DNA of 64,000 bases. It comes from Pseudomonas fluorescens. Lineage in GTDB: Bacteria > Pseudomonadota > Gammaproteobacteria > Pseudomonadales > Pseudomonadaceae. Shown here piece after piece: positions 17,423 through 26,272 of the stretch; positions within the stretch are counted from its first letter, which is position 1; every line of letters starts with the position of its first letter. Made by a program: the position numbers and the translations under genes. The DNA lies in assembly GCF_902497875.1 (NCBI RefSeq), contig NZ_CABVHY010000012.1, positions 62,001 to 126,000 of the forward strand. Reading direction: 5' to 3'. Below the pieces are notes generated by a model that saw only the letters and a program-made list of their open reading frames with translations, was not told the DNA's origin and did not search any database.

Positions 17423-18385
17423 TCAGCTACTCCAGTGCTCTCTCGGGTTAAAAGCGGCTTTTTCCGCCAACTCCTGCCACAACGCCTTGACAGCGTCGTC
17501 GCTGTGCTTGGGCATGACCGCTTTCAATTGCACAAACAGATAACCACGGTGCCCCGCCTTGTTCAGCAGGCCATGACCTTTGGCGCGCATGCGCTGGCCG
17601 TTCTGGCTGCCGGCCGGAACCTTCAAATGAATCTTGCCGGTCAGGGTCGGCACCGCGACTTCAGTGCCCAACGCCAGCTCCCAAGGGGCCAGAGGCAGGG
17701 TGATGATCAGATTCTCACCCTCGACATCGAACTTCGGATGCGGCGCGAAGCGGATGATCAGATACAGGTCACCATTGGGCCCGCCACCCACGCCAGGGGC
17801 GCCCTGGCCTTTGAGGCGGATGCGCTCGCCGTCGGCGACGCCGGCCGGGATCTTCACGTTCAGGCTTTTGCTGGTATTGCTGACGTGCTGGCCGGCGGCG
17901 TTGTACTGCGGCACCTGGAAGCTGACCTTCTTCGACTCGGTCGACAGGGTTTCCTCTAGAAAAACCGGTAACTCCATTTCCACATCTTGTCCTCGACGAG
18001 CGGTGCTACGACCTGATTGTCCACCACTGAAACCACCACCACCACCACCACCACCACGCGAGCCAAAGATCGAACTGAAGAAGTCCGAGAAATCGCCCGT
18101 GTCCTGACCGCCACTGAAGCCGCCACGTCCCTGCCAGCCCGGCGGCCCCTGGAACGGCTGGCCATGCTGACCGTATTTGCGCAGGTCGTCGTATTCGGCG
18201 CGCTTGTCGGCACTTTTCAGCGCTTCATAGGCTTCCGACGCGTCCTTGAACTTGCTCTCGGCGTCCTTTTCCTTGCTGACATCGGGGTGATATTTGCGCG
18301 CCAGCTTGCGGTACGCGGCCTTGATCGCCTTGTCGTCCGCAGTTGGCTCCACACCGAGAATCTTGTAATAGTCTTTGAAGTCCAT
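17423..18385 (-). CDS. cbpA: Curved DNA-binding protein / DnaJ-class co-chaperone CbpA
   Basis: 320-residue DnaJ homologue. J domain at residues 1-70 with the HPD motif in [11 protein letters not shown]; then a glycine-rich linker with a run of glycines ([13 protein letters not shown]); then the C-terminal substrate-binding domains ([33 protein letters not shown]). There is no zinc-finger region, which separates it from DnaJ. The ATG at 18385 gives the usual [12 protein letters not shown] start; a GTG four codons earlier is also possible. It works with DnaK and is held in check by CbpM. Confidence 0.93.
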   Translation of the reverse strand: MDFKDYYKILGVEPTADDKAIKAAYRKLARKYHPDVSKEKDAESKFKDASEAYEALKSADKRAEYDDLRKYGQHGQPFQGPPGWQGRGGFSGGQDTGDFSDFFSSIFGSRGGGGGGGGFSGGQSGRSTARRGQDVEMELPVFLEETLSTESKKVSFQVPQYNAAGQHVSNTSKSLNVKIPAGVADGERIRLKGQGAPGVGGGPNGDLYLIIRFAPHPKFDVEGENLIITLPLAPWELALGTEVAVPTLTGKIHLKVPAGSQNGQRMRAKGHGLLNKAGHRGYLFVQLKAVMPKHSDDAVKALWQELAEKAAFNPREHWSS

Positions 18386-18680
18386 CGAGGGAATCACCGT
18401 CCGTTATCGATATCGCGCAGCCAGACACAGCATGCTCGCTTTGGCAGCATTTGGATTGACCGATCTCAATCTTGTGACCGGGTAGCGCTTCAGAAGTTTA
18501 TCGACAACCGGCGCCCAACGCTTGAATGCGCGCAGGTTGTCAGGGCCATGCCTGCAAGTTTGGGGCGAAGGATAGCCTTTCAAGACGCTTGTCGCTGCGA
18601 TTTAGTGGATAGTCGGCCTACGCATCTTCGCCTCACTGGCATACACTGCGCGGCCGTTTTTTAACCGGAACTCGATAGAC

Positions 18681-19949
18681 ATGAAAAACGCATCTCCAGC
18701 CCGTGCCTGCGGCATCGACTTCGGCACGTCCAACTCCACTGTCGGCTGGCTGCGCCCCGGCATGGAAACGCTTATCGCGCTGGAGGACGACAAGATCACC
18801 CTGCCCTCGGTGGTCTTCTTCAACATTGAAGAGCGCCGCCCGGTCTACGGTCGGCTGGCGCTGCACGAGTACCTGGAAGGGTACGAAGGCCGGCTGATGC
18901 GCTCGCTCAAGAGTCTGCTGGGCTCCAAGCTGATTAAACACGATACCAGTGTGCTCGGCACGGCCATGCCGTTCAAGGACCTGCTCGGGCTGTTCATCGG
19001 CCAGCTGAAAAAGCGCGCCGAGGCGACCGCCGGTCACGACTTCGAAGAAGTGGTGCTCGGCCGCCCGGTGTTTTTCGTCGACGATGATCCGCTGGCCGAC
19101 CAGGAAGCTGAAAACACCCTGGTGGACGTGGCACGCGCCATTGGTTTCAAGGATGTGTCCTTCCAGTATGAACCGATTGCCGCCGCTTTCGACTATGAGT
19201 CGACCATCGAACGCGAAGAGCTGGTGCTGATCGTCGACATCGGCGGCGGTACTTCCGACTTCTCGCTGGTGCGCCTGTCCCCCGAGCGCCGCGCCATCGA
19301 CCACCGCCACGACGACATCCTCGCCACCGGCGGTGTGCATGTGGGTGGTACCGACTTCGACAAGCAACTGAGCCTGCAGGGCGTAATGCCGCTGTTTGGT
19401 TACGGCAGCCGGATGAAAAGCGGCGCCTATATGCCCACCAGTCAGCACATGAGCCTGGCGACCTGGCACACCATCAACTCGGTGTACTCGCAGAAATCCC
19501 AGTTGGCGCTGGGCAGCATGCGCTATGACATCGAAGACACCGGTGGCATCGACCGCCTGTTCAAGTTGATCGAACAGCGCGCCGGGCACTGGCTGGCGAT
19601 GGAAGTGGAAGAAACCAAGATCCAGCTGACCCAGGCCGAAAGCCGTCACGTGCCGCTCGATCGTATCGAGCCGGGTTTGAGTGTGGAATTGAGTCGGACG
19701 ATGTTCGAGTCGGCCATCGACAATCAGCTGGAACGCATCCGCAACAGTGTCACGCAATTGCTCGGCGATGCCAATGTACGCGTCGATCAGGTCGATACGG
19801 TGTTCTTCACCGGCGGCTCGAGCGGCATCCCGGCCCTGCGCCAGAGCGTCTCGGCCATGCTGCCGAACGCGCGGCATGTGGAAGGGAATATCTTTGGCAG
19901 CATCGGCAGTGGCCTGGCGATCGAGGCCATGAAGCGGTACGGCTGCTGA
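18681..19949 (+). CDS. Hsp70 family protein, YegD-like
   Basis: 422-residue protein made essentially of the Hsp70 nucleotide-binding fold: CGIDFGTSNSTVGW (phosphate 1), VDIGGGTSDFSLVRL (phosphate 2) and FTGGSSGIPALRQ (adenosine). The usual substrate-binding domain is absent, as in E. coli YegD. It is divergent from cbpA with a 295-base gap in which no clear regulatory site was seen. A chaperone role is inferred from fold and neighbours only. Confidence 0.88.
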   Translation: MKNASPARACGIDFGTSNSTVGWLRPGMETLIALEDDKITLPSVVFFNIEERRPVYGRLALHEYLEGYEGRLMRSLKSLLGSKLIKHDTSVLGTAMPFKDLLGLFIGQLKKRAEATAGHDFEEVVLGRPVFFVDDDPLADQEAENTLVDVARAIGFKDVSFQYEPIAAAFDYESTIEREELVLIVDIGGGTSDFSLVRLSPERRAIDHRHDDILATGGVHVGGTDFDKQLSLQGVMPLFGYGSRMKSGAYMPTSQHMSLATWHTINSVYSQKSQLALGSMRYDIEDTGGIDRLFKLIEQRAGHWLAMEVEETKIQLTQAESRHVPLDRIEPGLSVELSRTMFESAIDNQLERIRNSVTQLLGDANVRVDQVDTVFFTGGSSGIPALRQSVSAMLPNARHVEGNIFGSIGSGLAIEAMKRYGC

Positions 19950-19976
19950 GTACTGCCTGAAAGACCGGGGCGACGC

Positions 19977-20072
19977 TATCGCGAGCAAGCTCGCTCCCAC
20001 AGTTGACCTGAGTCGATCACTACATAGTGGTCCAACACAGATTCAATGTGGGAGCGAGCTTGCTCGCGATGA
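19977..20072. repeat. REP pair, 'GGGAGCGAGCTTGCTCGC' family
   Basis: Arms CTATCGCGAGCAAGCTCGCT and TGGGAGCGAGCTTGCTCGCG, inverted, between the convergent Hsp70-like and AI-2E permease genes. Confidence 0.85.
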
Positions 20073-20112
20073 GGCCAGCTCAGGCAACACAATATTCAAC
20101 AGACTCCCCGCG

Positions 20113-21123
20113 CTAAACCAACCCCGCCAGCTTCAACTCACTCTTCAGATACGCGTAATAAATCGGCCCTGCCACCACTCCAGGCAAACCGAACGCGGCC
20201 TCGAACACCAGCATCGCCAGTAGCAACTCCCAGGACTTGGCACTGATCTGCCCACCGACGATCCGCGCGTTGAGGAAGTATTCCAGCTTGTGGATAAAGA
20301 TCAGATAACCCAACGCCGCCATCGCTACCCAGATCGACAGCGACAGGCCGACGATGGTGATCAGCGTATTCGATATCAGGTTACCGATAACCGGTAGCAG
20401 GCCGAGCAGGAAGGTCAGCACGATCAGGGTTTTGGTCAGTGGCAGCTTGATGCCGAACATCGGCAGAATCACTGCCAGGAATATCCCGGTGAAGATGGTG
20501 TTGAGCAGGGAAATCTTGATCTGCGCGAAAACGATATTGCGAAACGCCCTGACCAGAAGGGTCAAGCGATCAAACAACGCAGCGGCCAGCGGTTTACGCT
20601 GGGTGAGATCCGGTATCCGCTGCAAGGCAATGATCGCGCCGAGCACCATACCAATCAGCAGCGTCACGAACATGTGCGCCGCGTCCTTGCCCACCAGTTG
20701 CAGATCGCTCAGGTGCTTGCTCATCCAGTCGCCGATGGCTACCCGGAACTCCGCCGCACTGGCCGGTAGATAAGCGTCGATAAACGGTGGCAACTGCCCG
20801 CGGGCCTTGTCCACGACGAGCATGAACTTGTCCAGGGAAGCGCCGGGATTCTCCGCTTCATGCAGCAGGAAACTGATAGCACCGGCAAAGATCAGCGTCA
20901 GTACGCTGACCACCAGGGTACCCAGCAACGCCACCGCCAACCAGCGTGCCCGGCGCCCTTCGATCAACCGTTGCAGTTGCGGGGTAAGCATGTTGACCAG
21001 CTCGAACACCAACAACCCGGCGAGCAGGCTCGGCAACAGCCGTAACGGCAAGACCAGCAACAACCCACCAAAAATGATCACCCAACTGAAGTACAACAGA
21101 TGACGCTGCGAAAACGTTGGCAT
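20113..21123 (-). CDS. AI-2E transporter family membrane protein
   Basis: 336 residues with about seven or eight hydrophobic segments, including paired helices at the N-terminus (VIIFGGLLLVLPLRLLPSLL) and a C-terminal group (LTFLLGLLPVIGNLISNTL; EAAFGLPGVVAGPIYYAYLK). This is the PF01594 (AI-2E exporter / PerM) fold; members export signals or act as ion antiporters, so the substrate cannot be assigned. Isolated gene, convergent with the Hsp70-like gene. Confidence 0.88.
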   Translation of the reverse strand: MPTFSQRHLLYFSWVIIFGGLLLVLPLRLLPSLLAGLLVFELVNMLTPQLQRLIEGRRARWLAVALLGTLVVSVLTLIFAGAISFLLHEAENPGASLDKFMLVVDKARGQLPPFIDAYLPASAAEFRVAIGDWMSKHLSDLQLVGKDAAHMFVTLLIGMVLGAIIALQRIPDLTQRKPLAAALFDRLTLLVRAFRNIVFAQIKISLLNTIFTGIFLAVILPMFGIKLPLTKTLIVLTFLLGLLPVIGNLISNTLITIVGLSLSIWVAMAALGYLIFIHKLEYFLNARIVGGQISAKSWELLLAMLVFEAAFGLPGVVAGPIYYAYLKSELKLAGLV

Positions 21124-21202
21124 AAAGCCTCGAAACGAACGGCGATAGAGGATCGGCAGTCTGCCAGCGTTCGGGAGTCAACACTAGGGATTGGGGGACA
21201 AC

Positions 21203-21303
21203 CTGTGGGAGCGAGCTTGCTCGCGATGGGCGTTAACGATAATGCGGGGTTTCTGAATAAACGCGCCGCTCTTGAATCCATCGCGAGCAAGCTCGCTCCT
21301 ACA
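21203..21303. repeat. REP pair, 'GGGAGCGAGCTTGCTCGC' family
   Basis: Arms GTGGGAGCGAGCTTGCTCGC and GCGAGCAAGCTCGCTCCTAC, inverted, in the gap between the AI-2E permease start and the AraC gene stop. Confidence 0.85.
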
Positions 21304-21325
21304 ACAGACAAAGCCTGTTACACAC

Positions 21326-22114
21326 TTACCTGTTCTGCAGACTGGTCCGCCGATACTGCTCGGGGGTACAGCCGGCCTGGCGCTGGAACATCGCGATAAA
21401 CGCCGACCCGGTGCTGTAGCCCATGTCGAATGCAATCTCCTGAATGCTGCGCTGACTGTCCAGTGCTTCGATCGACGCCAGAAAGCGCAGCCGCTGACGC
21501 CACTCGCCAAAGCTCATACCCAACTCACGGACAAACTGCCGGGCCAGGGTGCGCTCGCTGACATGCACCTGGTCGGCCCAGTAAGCCAGCGGATGGGTAT
21601 CCCCCGGCTCGGCCTGCAGCGCTTCGAGCACACTGAGCAAGACGGGGCTGCTGGCATAAGGCAAATAGCAGGTATGCACCGGTGCTTGCTGCAATTGGTC
21701 GACCAGTACCTGGGCCAGGCGAGCATCGGTTTCGTGTTCAGGGATCTTCACGTCGCGAGCCGCGAAGTCCTTGAGGATCGCCTTGAGTATGTCGCTGATG
21801 GCCAGCGTGCAGGCTTGCTGTGGCAAGTCGCGGCACAGTTCGGGCGCCAGACAGACTGCACGATAGTTGATCGGTTGGGCGCTGTAGAAACTATGCTCGG
21901 TATCCGGCGGCACCCACACCGCGTATTGCGGAGGCGATGTAAAGCGGCGTCCGGCAATTTCCATATGCATTACACCGAATGCTGAATACTCAAGGGTGCC
22001 CCAAGGGTGGCGGTGAGCCGATGCATGGCTATGGGCGTGGAAATCGGCATAGCGGAAATAAACCGGCGTCGGCAAACCGCTGAAATCCAGAAGGTCGATG
22101 GGCTTTTTGTTCAT
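21326..22114 (-). CDS. AraC family transcriptional regulator
   Basis: 262 residues. N-terminal cupin-like sensing half (HSHASAHRHPWGTLEYSAFGVMHME) and a C-terminal pair of helix-turn-helix motifs (SERTLARQFVRELGMSFGEWRQRLR; SIQEIAFDMGYSTGSAFIAMFQRQ). ATG at 22114 (MNKKPIDLLDF) was chosen since upstream in-frame codons run into the neighbour's promoter. It is divergent from the EamA exporter with a gap of about 100 bases, so it probably controls that exporter. Confidence 0.9.
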   Translation of the reverse strand: MNKKPIDLLDFSGLPTPVYFRYADFHAHSHASAHRHPWGTLEYSAFGVMHMEIAGRRFTSPPQYAVWVPPDTEHSFYSAQPINYRAVCLAPELCRDLPQQACTLAISDILKAILKDFAARDVKIPEHETDARLAQVLVDQLQQAPVHTCYLPYASSPVLLSVLEALQAEPGDTHPLAYWADQVHVSERTLARQFVRELGMSFGEWRQRLRFLASIEALDSQRSIQEIAFDMGYSTGSAFIAMFQRQAGCTPEQYRRTSLQNR

Positions 22115-22213
22115 GCTGTCCGAATACAGAGGCGGATTGTCTGGATCGAAGTATAGGCATTTATCCGGACAATGGATAATCACCCTTCATTAACGTACCG
22201 GTTTTCTCCACCC

Positions 22214-23101
22214 ATGCAATACGCTTATCCACTGCTGGCCATTTTCATCTGGGCCGGCAATACCGTGATCAACAAACTGGCAGTCGGGGCAATTTTCCCG
22301 GCCGAAATCGGTTTCTATCGCTGGCTGCTGGCAGGGATGTTGTTCACGCCGTTCATGCTCAAGGCAGTGATCACCCATTGGCCATTGATCCGCCCGAACC
22401 TGGGCAAGATCTTTATTCTCGGCGTGCTTGGCATGGCGGTGTATCAAAGCCTGGCCTACTTCGCCGCGACCCTGACCTCGGCCACCAACATGGGGATCAT
22501 CCTGTCGCTGATGCCTTTGATGTCGCTGGCCATGGCGATTGCCAGCCTGGGTCAACGGCTGACCGCCGGCGCGCTGGCCGGTGCCGTGCTGTCGTTCGCC
22601 GGGGTGCTGGTGGTGGTGTCCTCCGGCAGCCTCGGCGCGCTGCTGGAACACGGCGTGAATCTGGGCGATGGGATGATGCTGATCGCTACCTTGGCTTATG
22701 CGATCTACAGCACGCTGCTGAAAAAATGGCAGCTGTGTTTGCCGCCGCTGGTGTTGCTCTACTTGCAGGTATTGGTGGCAATCGTGGTGCTGTTTCCGCT
22801 GTTCCTCGCCTCACCAAAAGCCGGCCTGACCCTGCAGAACATTCCTCTGGTGCTCTACGCCTGCCTGCTGGCCTCAATGATCGCTCCGCTGGCCTGGATG
22901 CAAGCGGTGGTCCGCCTGGGGCCGAGCCGCACAACGTTGTTCTTCAACCTGGTGCCGCTGATCACCGCATTGATTGCCGCCGTGGTGCTGCAGGAGCAAC
23001 TGGCGCTGTATCACCTGGTCGGTGGCGCCTTGACCTTGGGCGGGGTGATTTTGTCGGAGCGCTGGCGGACAGTGCTAGGGCGCCGGGGCGTTGTTGTCTG
23101 A
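22214..23101 (+). CDS. EamA/DMT family exporter
   Basis: 295 residues, ten predicted membrane helices in two EamA repeats (PLLAIFIWAGNTVINKL... and MMLIATLAYAIYSTLLKKW...). Such proteins export amino acids or other metabolites; the substrate is not visible. The ATG at 22214 fits the hydrophobic start MQYAYPLLAIFIWAG; an ATG at 22172 would add 14 polar residues. Divergent from the AraC regulator. Confidence 0.88.
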   Translation: MQYAYPLLAIFIWAGNTVINKLAVGAIFPAEIGFYRWLLAGMLFTPFMLKAVITHWPLIRPNLGKIFILGVLGMAVYQSLAYFAATLTSATNMGIILSLMPLMSLAMAIASLGQRLTAGALAGAVLSFAGVLVVVSSGSLGALLEHGVNLGDGMMLIATLAYAIYSTLLKKWQLCLPPLVLLYLQVLVAIVVLFPLFLASPKAGLTLQNIPLVLYACLLASMIAPLAWMQAVVRLGPSRTTLFFNLVPLITALIAAVVLQEQLALYHLVGGALTLGGVILSERWRTVLGRRGVVV

Positions 23102-23103
23102 CC

Positions 23104-23134
23104 TGTGGCGAGGGGGCCTGCCCCCTCGCCACAT
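23104..23134. repeat. Single REP palindrome, 'GTGGCGAGGGGGC' family
   Basis: TGTGGCGAGGGGGC followed directly by GCCCCCTCGCCACA: a perfect short hairpin three bases after the exporter stop, between convergent genes. It could act as an mRNA 3' end. Confidence 0.85.
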
Positions 23135-23153
23135 AGAGGACCGCGAACTGCAA

Positions 23154-24044
23154 TTACAAACCCGCCACCTTCAACCGTTGCGCATGCTCGACAAACAACC
23201 GAATCGGCTCGGCACCCTTGCCTACCAGCCCCAGGGACTGGTTGACGATGTCAAAGTGATCCAGCGGATACTCATCGCCGATCACCGTGCCCAAATGAGA
23301 ACTGTAACGCCCGACCATCCCGTCGCAATGCCCGGCTTCGCGGACGAAGGTTCTGGCGAACAAGCGGCAACTGCGGTTGGTGCCATCGAACAGGTTGCGC
23401 CCGCGATCGGTCTTGCCCGGCTGCAAGGTCCCGGACCAGGAGTAATAACGCACTCCATTGACCACCTCGGCACCCTGCCCACCCCAGGTGTCGGGCAAGC
23501 CCTGTGGGTACTTCTGGTTAAACAGCGCGACACCTTCGCTCGTCAGCGATTGGTGTGAAGCATGGATATCCACGGGCAACTTCGGACCGCGATAGCCGGT
23601 TTCCAGCAGACTCATCAAGGCTGCGATCAGTCGAATCACTACCTTCAGTACCCGCCCGAGCGGGCTGTCGCCCGGGTAATGGGTGTGCAGATAGTCCGCC
23701 AGCTCCGATCCATGATTAGGCCCTGCGACCGAGGTCACCGAGGCCACCCAATCCGGGCGCTTGGCCGCGGCATAACGCGCGGTGAGCGCCCCCTGGCTGT
23801 GGCCGAGCAAATTGACTTTGGCGGCGCCGGTCTCGCGCAAAATCTCTTCGATGCGTGTCAACAACTGCTCACCGCGCACCTCACAAGAATTGAGCGGCGA
23901 GACCTGCACGGCGATCACTGTTGCCCCGCCTCGGCGCAGGGCCGAAATAATCCCGTACCAGTACGGGTATAGCACCAGTCGAATAAACCCCAACATCCCC
24001 GGGACCAACACCAATGGAAAACGGGTAGCGGATTCTTGCGACAT
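23154..24044 (-). CDS. Triacylglycerol lipase-like alpha/beta hydrolase
   Basis: 296 residues resembling the family I lipases of Pseudomonas (LipA-like). N-terminal VLVPGMLGF holds the oxyanion strand; the nucleophile elbow is GHSQGALT with Ser83; near the C-terminus CDGMVGRYSSHLG supplies the acid and YPLDHFDIVNQ the histidine. No signal peptide is present and no foldase (lif) gene is adjacent, unlike secreted LipA. It therefore probably works inside the cell, or relies on another export route. Substrate unknown. Confidence 0.85.
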   Translation of the reverse strand: MSQESATRFPLVLVPGMLGFIRLVLYPYWYGIISALRRGGATVIAVQVSPLNSCEVRGEQLLTRIEEILRETGAAKVNLLGHSQGALTARYAAAKRPDWVASVTSVAGPNHGSELADYLHTHYPGDSPLGRVLKVVIRLIAALMSLLETGYRGPKLPVDIHASHQSLTSEGVALFNQKYPQGLPDTWGGQGAEVVNGVRYYSWSGTLQPGKTDRGRNLFDGTNRSCRLFARTFVREAGHCDGMVGRYSSHLGTVIGDEYPLDHFDIVNQSLGLVGKGAEPIRLFVEHAQRLKVAGL

Positions 24045-24140
24045 GGGCGTACGTCCCTGAACTGAGCTGATAATGCCATCCTAGACGCAATGACTGGGGA
24101 ATGTGCCAGCATCGGCTGTCGGCATGACAAGCCCGTGACG

Positions 24141-24446
24141 TTATTTCAGCCCGACCACTCCCGCCACGATCAGCCCGACTGACACCAGCTTGATCGCCGT
24201 CAGACTCTCCCCCAACAACGCAAAACCGAGAAACACCGTCCCCAGTGAACCGATGGCAGTCCAGATCGGATAGGCGATGCTCACCGGCAGTTCACGCATG
24301 GCCAGGGTCAGAAACCAGATCCCGCCCACCGCCGCCACCACTGTGAGCAGCGACGGCCAGAGTCGGGTGAAACCTTCGGCGTACTTCATGCCCATGGCGA
24401 AGGTGACTTCGAAACCGGCGGCGATCAGCAAAAACACCCAGGCCAT
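24141..24446 (-). CDS. SMR family exporter, SugE/Gdx-like
   Basis: 101 residues with four transmembrane helices, the small multidrug resistance fold that works as a dual-topology dimer. The essential proton/substrate glutamate is Glu13 (AAGFEVTFA) and a membrane tryptophan is Trp62 (YPIWTAIG). KYAEGFTRLWPS after helix 1 is closer to SugE/Gdx, the guanidinium exporters, than to EmrE. It starts 10 bases after the azoreductase gene, so the two share a message. No guanidine riboswitch was seen upstream. Confidence 0.85.
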   Translation of the reverse strand: MAWVFLLIAAGFEVTFAMGMKYAEGFTRLWPSLLTVVAAVGGIWFLTLAMRELPVSIAYPIWTAIGSLGTVFLGFALLGESLTAIKLVSVGLIVAGVVGLK

Positions 24447-24455
24447 GATGCCTCC

Positions 24456-25094
24456 TCAAAACACCTTGGCCAGCGCCAGCAAGCGCTGTTCAGCCTCGGC
24501 AGACGAGACCAGGAAGGTGCGTTCCGCCGACTCTTCACCCTCGGCCGCGACCACTGTGATGTCATCGATGCCAATGAAGCCCAGGGTGGTGCGCAGCAAC
24601 GGATCGGCATGATTCAGCGCCTCGTTCTCACCACCGGGGCCGAAGCCATGTCCGCCACGACTGGTGATGACCAGGGCCTTTTTGCCCCGCACCAGCGGCT
24701 CATACTGCGCGACACCATTGTCCAGACTGTGGTTGAACGTCAGGCCCAGGCGCACGATCTGGTCGATCCAGGCCTTGAGACCGCTGGGAACGCTGAAGTT
24801 GTGCATCGGCGTCGAGATCACCAGCAGGTCATGCCCCAGCAACTCCGCCACCAGTTCATCGCTGAATGCCAGATCGGCCTGCATCGACAGTGGCCGGGCT
24901 GCGGGTTCGGGGTAGAACGCAGCGGCGATGAATCCCTCGTTAACCGGTGGAATCAACGCCCGGCCGACTTCACGACGGGTCAGCTGTGACTCCGGGTGAG
25001 TGGCCTGCCAGGCCCCAAGAAACACCTCGGCCAAGCGCCGGGAGTGAGAGCGTTCCCCACGGGGACTGGCATGCACGGCAAGAATTCTGTTCAT
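24456..25094 (-). CDS. azoR: FMN-dependent NADH-azoreductase
   Basis: 212-residue flavodoxin-like NAD(P)H:quinone/azo reductase. The N-terminus [23 protein letters not shown] holds the FMN phosphate loop, [18 protein letters not shown] the conserved substrate-side loop, and [10 protein letters not shown] the third flavin loop. The enzyme reduces quinones and azo compounds with NADH in the cytoplasm. It is divergent from a LysR gene (141-base gap) and precedes the SMR exporter. Confidence 0.9.
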   Translation of the reverse strand: MNRILAVHASPRGERSHSRRLAEVFLGAWQATHPESQLTRREVGRALIPPVNEGFIAAAFYPEPAARPLSMQADLAFSDELVAELLGHDLLVISTPMHNFSVPSGLKAWIDQIVRLGLTFNHSLDNGVAQYEPLVRGKKALVITSRGGHGFGPGGENEALNHADPLLRTTLGFIGIDDITVVAAEGEESAERTFLVSSAEAEQRLLALAKVF

Positions 25095-25235
25095 CTGAAT
25101 CTCCTTGAAATGGCTAAACTCACAAGACCAAACTGCTTCAACGCTTGTGGCTTGCAGCTTGAAGCTCGCCGCTATTGCTCTTCAAATGAGCAGAAGTCAT
25201 TTAGGGTGAGTTTGTTTCATCCATGGAGCCCTCAG

Positions 25236-26144
25236 ATGTTTGCCTCGCTACCGCTGACCGCCCTGCGCGCCTTCGAATCCGCTTCGCGCCTGCTGAGTTT
25301 CAAGGCCGCTGCTGAAGAACTGTCGGTCACTCCGACCGCGGTCTCTCATCAGATTCGCTCGCTGGAAAGCTGGCTCGGCGTGTCGTTGTTCGAACGCCTG
25401 CCACGTCAGGTGCGCCTGACCGAATGCGGCGAACGACTGTTCCACAGCCTGCATGGCGCATTGCTGGAGGTCGCGCAAAGCGTCGACACCCTGCGCCCGC
25501 AACGCAGCGGCGCCAGCCTGATGATTTCCACCACGCCAGCCTTTGCCGCACTGTGGCTGGTGCCGCGACTGGGGCGCTTCTATGCCCGCCACCCCAACAT
25601 CAACCTGCGCATGGACACCCATTGTGACGTCATCGACCTGCAGCAGGATGCGAGCATTGACCTGGTGATTCGCTACAGCCTCGACGACTACCCCAACCTC
25701 TATGGGCTGTGCCTGTTCGACGAGTGTTTTGCGGTCTATGGCTCACCCGAACAAGTCGCCCTGGCCGCCACCCGCCAACCGACGCTGATCAGCGTGCGCT
25801 GGCACAATTCCAAGCTTTACGCCCGAGGCTGGGAAGCCTGGTGCGCGCAGGCCGGGGAGAGCTGGCTCGAAGGCCAGCCGGTGATCCGCGAATACGACGA
25901 AGAGCATTACGCCCTGCAAGCGGCGATTGCCGGGCAAGGCCTGGTGATGGCAAGCAACATTCTCGTCTCGGAAAGCGTCGCTGGCGGTTTGCTGCAGCCC
26001 TATCGTCCGCAGATCCACATCGATGGCGCTGGCTACAGCGCGCTCTGCGTGCCGGGGCGCGAGCGACATCCGCCGGTGCGGGCGTTCTTCCAGTGGTTGC
26101 GCGAAGAGGCACTGCTCTCGGGTCACGCCCTGCCCGTCAATTGA
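25236..26144 (+). CDS. LysR family transcriptional regulator, GcvA-like
   Basis: 302 residues. Helix-turn-helix at residues 18-38 (LLSFKAAAEELSVTPTAVSHQI) in the GcvA/AmpR style, then RSLESWLGVSLFERLPRQ and a periplasmic-binding-type effector domain. ATG at 25236 gives the usual MFASLPLTALRAFESA start. It faces the azoR-SMR operon, which it probably regulates. Confidence 0.9.
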   Translation: MFASLPLTALRAFESASRLLSFKAAAEELSVTPTAVSHQIRSLESWLGVSLFERLPRQVRLTECGERLFHSLHGALLEVAQSVDTLRPQRSGASLMISTTPAFAALWLVPRLGRFYARHPNINLRMDTHCDVIDLQQDASIDLVIRYSLDDYPNLYGLCLFDECFAVYGSPEQVALAATRQPTLISVRWHNSKLYARGWEAWCAQAGESWLEGQPVIREYDEEHYALQAAIAGQGLVMASNILVSESVAGGLLQPYRPQIHIDGAGYSALCVPGRERHPPVRAFFQWLREEALLSGHALPVN

Positions 26145-26212
26145 GGAAAACCAGGCTGGGGTGGGGGCTTACCCCTAATGCCAATCAGTTAAGCACTGGA
26201 TGCCCCCAAAAA

Positions 26213-26239
26213 AGATCGCAGCCTGCGGCAGCTCCTACA
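26213..26239. repeat. Single REP arm, 'GCAGCTCC' family
   Basis: AGATCGCAGCCTGCGGCAGC followed by TCCTAC: one arm of the family seen as pairs at 3101 and 4833, between convergent LysR and AsmA genes. Confidence 0.75.
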
Positions 26240-26272
26240 TGTTTTGCGCATACCCGTTTATTACAAGTTGAA

